Assembly: GCA_023473405.1 (NCBI GenBank)
Contig: JAMCZD010000383.1
Coordinates: forward strand, 1-14,362
Origin: Candidatus Omnitrophota bacterium
GTDB taxonomy: Bacteria; Verrucomicrobiota; Verrucomicrobiia; Limisphaerales; UBA1319
DNA: 14,362 bases
Direction: 5' to 3'
A program made the position numbers and the translations under genes. The stretch's first letter is position 1. The number at the start of each line of letters is the position of its first letter. The notes beneath the pieces are model-generated. The model had not been told where the DNA came from, ran no database searches, and saw only the letters and a program-made list of their open reading frames with translations. Below are positions 13,208-14,362 of the stretch, in pieces.

Positions 13208-14362
13208 TCAGAGGGCTGGTTTCTCCACCGTCACCGCCAGGCGGAACAGGGTGTCACGCTGGGACCGGCGCGGATCGAATTTGGCGATGGACTGGATGAG
13301 CGAATGGCCGGCGTCCCAGGTCAGCAAAATGGCATCACCGCGTTGTGCAAGGGGGGTTAGGTCAAAGCCATCCGGGGCGAGAAAACCACCGGAATAACCG
13401 CCGGAGAATTGCCTGCCCAGCTCGATTTGAGGGACGAAGCTGGCGGCCATGACGCAAGCCGGCACGTCCCAGTTGCGGGCGGTGGACTCGCCGCCGAAGG
13501 CTCGCCGCCGCTGTTGCACCGCTTGAGTGAAGTCCACACTGTAATTGGCGAAAAAGTCCAGAAGCCGTCTCCCCTTGGCCATGTCCAAATCAAAGGACTT
13601 GATCTGCTGCGCCGGCAGCAGGCCAAGCTCGAACACGCGCCCGTTCAATACCAGGCAGGCACGGCTCAGGTTTCGATTCAGGTAATTGTGGACTGTAACC
13701 TGAAAACCGGTTCCGCGCGGCACGACCTGCGCACTCAACGGCGGTGCTGAAGGCTGCCACCAATCGTTGACATATAACTGGCTGGTCCAGACCGGCACGT
13801 CGACCGTGGCGCGAAAACCGTGGACTTGCTGGTCGATCCGGACACTGCCCGCATCGGCGCTGCCGAGCCATTGAGCCTCGGCGCGCATGGTCGAGAAGGG
13901 GACATCGCTGGCCAGGGGATATTTGGCGTTGACCGGTGAATAAATCGACATGTAAGTGCGCCCGCGCAGGTCGGTGTTGGCGCCGCGGGGAACGATATCG
14001 ACCACGTGCAATTCGTTCCACTCGGACTCCCCGGCCCGCAGTTTGTAGCCGATGAAGTAGATCAGTCCGGAAAAGAGCACGACATAGATCGGGAAGGTGA
14101 TCCAGGTCAGCATCTGCCGGTTGATGCGCCGGAGCCAAAAGCGGTCAACCGGCCCAATAAGCGCCAGGTAGGCAACCAACAGGGCCAACAACCATGGCAC
14201 GGGCAGTTTATGCACCTGCTTGCTGTCAATCATCGCGCCAAAAATACCGTCGATGCTCGAACCATTCGAGTTCCACGCGTTTGGATCGGACAACAGTGGA
14301 CCGGGTACCTCGGCCGTCTTGGCCCAAAACCAGGCCGAGTTTTTCCAAGACCGAAACGGTTC
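13208..14362 (-). CDS. Membrane protein of an ABC-exporter gene cluster, 5' end off window
   Basis: The frame is open from the right edge (base 14362) to TGA at 13208-13210, giving 384 codons with the N-terminus missing. A TTG at 14293 is not needed as a start because coding continues upstream of it. Two membrane segments are clear, at about residues 54-70 (VPWLLALLVAYLALIGP) and 88-105 (ITFPIYVVLFSGLIYFIG), joined by a basic loop (FWLRRINRQ). About 275 residues then follow, rich in beta strands and probably extracytoplasmic (RTYMSIYSPVNAKYPL, HNYLNRNLSRACLVLNG, QFSGGYSGGFLAPDG). I do not recognise a named family. The layout, a two-helix core flanked by large soluble parts and directly upstream of a GldA-type ATPase, resembles accessory proteins of bacterial ABC-export clusters that carry vWA- or GATase-like N-terminal domains. 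That comparison is inference. Confidence 0.8.
   Translation of the reverse strand, partial: EPFRSWKNSAWFWAKTAEVPGPLLSDPNAWNSNGSSIDGIFGAMIDSKQVHKLPVPWLLALLVAYLALIGPVDRFWLRRINRQMLTWITFPIYVVLFSGLIYFIGYKLRAGESEWNELHVVDIVPRGANTDLRGRTYMSIYSPVNAKYPLASDVPFSTMRAEAQWLGSADAGSVRIDQQVHGFRATVDVPVWTSQLYVNDWWQPSAPPLSAQVVPRGTGFQVTVHNYLNRNLSRACLVLNGRVFELGLLPAQQIKSFDLDMAKGRRLLDFFANYSVDFTQAVQQRRRAFGGESTARNWDVPACVMAASFVPQIELGRQFSGGYSGGFLAPDGFDLTPLAQRGDAILLTWDAGHSLIQSIAKFDPRRSQRDTLFRLAVTVEKPAL

Overview
The window is about 14.4 kb of GC-rich bacterial DNA. I infer a Verrucomicrobiota genome, most likely Pedosphaera/Limisphaerales-like. The grounds are secreted LamG and Ig-like modular proteins with a recurring C-terminal tail, a DUF1080 protein beside sugar hydrolases, and intergenic DNA rich in short-loop palindromes. 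No rRNA, tRNA, CRISPR, transposase or phage gene is seen, so the taxonomic placement rests on gene style alone.

Layout. (1) Positions 1-2234, minus strand: trpF (phosphoribosylanthranilate isomerase) is followed, with a 4-base ATGA overlap, by a fused two-domain ABC permease of the Fe(III)/thiamine/phosphonate type that runs off the left edge. (2) Positions 2235-2651: a divergent intergenic region with two strong inverted repeats. (3) Positions 2652-6535, plus strand: two tandem paralogous secreted LamG/Ig proteins. The first carries about 415 extra residues of additional modules. (4) Positions 6536-6762: a spacer dominated by a 114-bp nested palindrome. (5) Positions 6763-11958, plus strand: an operon-like run of three secreted proteins. 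These are a 763-residue glycosidase-like protein of unassigned family with a GATase-like middle domain, a DUF1080 (3-keto-disaccharide hydrolase family) protein, and a LamG-GH32 fusion with an unusual acid/base motif. (6) Positions 11948-12133: a 3' remnant of what looks like a SYLF/YSC84-type gene, directly abutting the GH32 stop. (7) A 10-bp-stem palindrome at 12151-12174. (8) Positions 12181-14362, minus strand: a GldA/NosF-type ABC ATPase preceded by a membrane protein that runs off the right edge.

How it fits together. Every complete gene of the central plus-strand block carries an export signal. The block combines likely carbohydrate-binding folds (LamG, Ig) with likely sugar hydrolases (GH32 for fructosides, DUF1080 for 3-keto-glycosides, and an orphan GH-like protein). 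This suggests an extracytoplasmic system for a fructose- or keto-sugar-containing glycoside. That is inference: no transporter, regulator or SusC/D pair lies in the block. The block's right end abuts a truncated gene, which suggests it was inserted or rearranged there. The flanking trpF/permease and ABC-exporter genes look like ordinary chromosomal genes.
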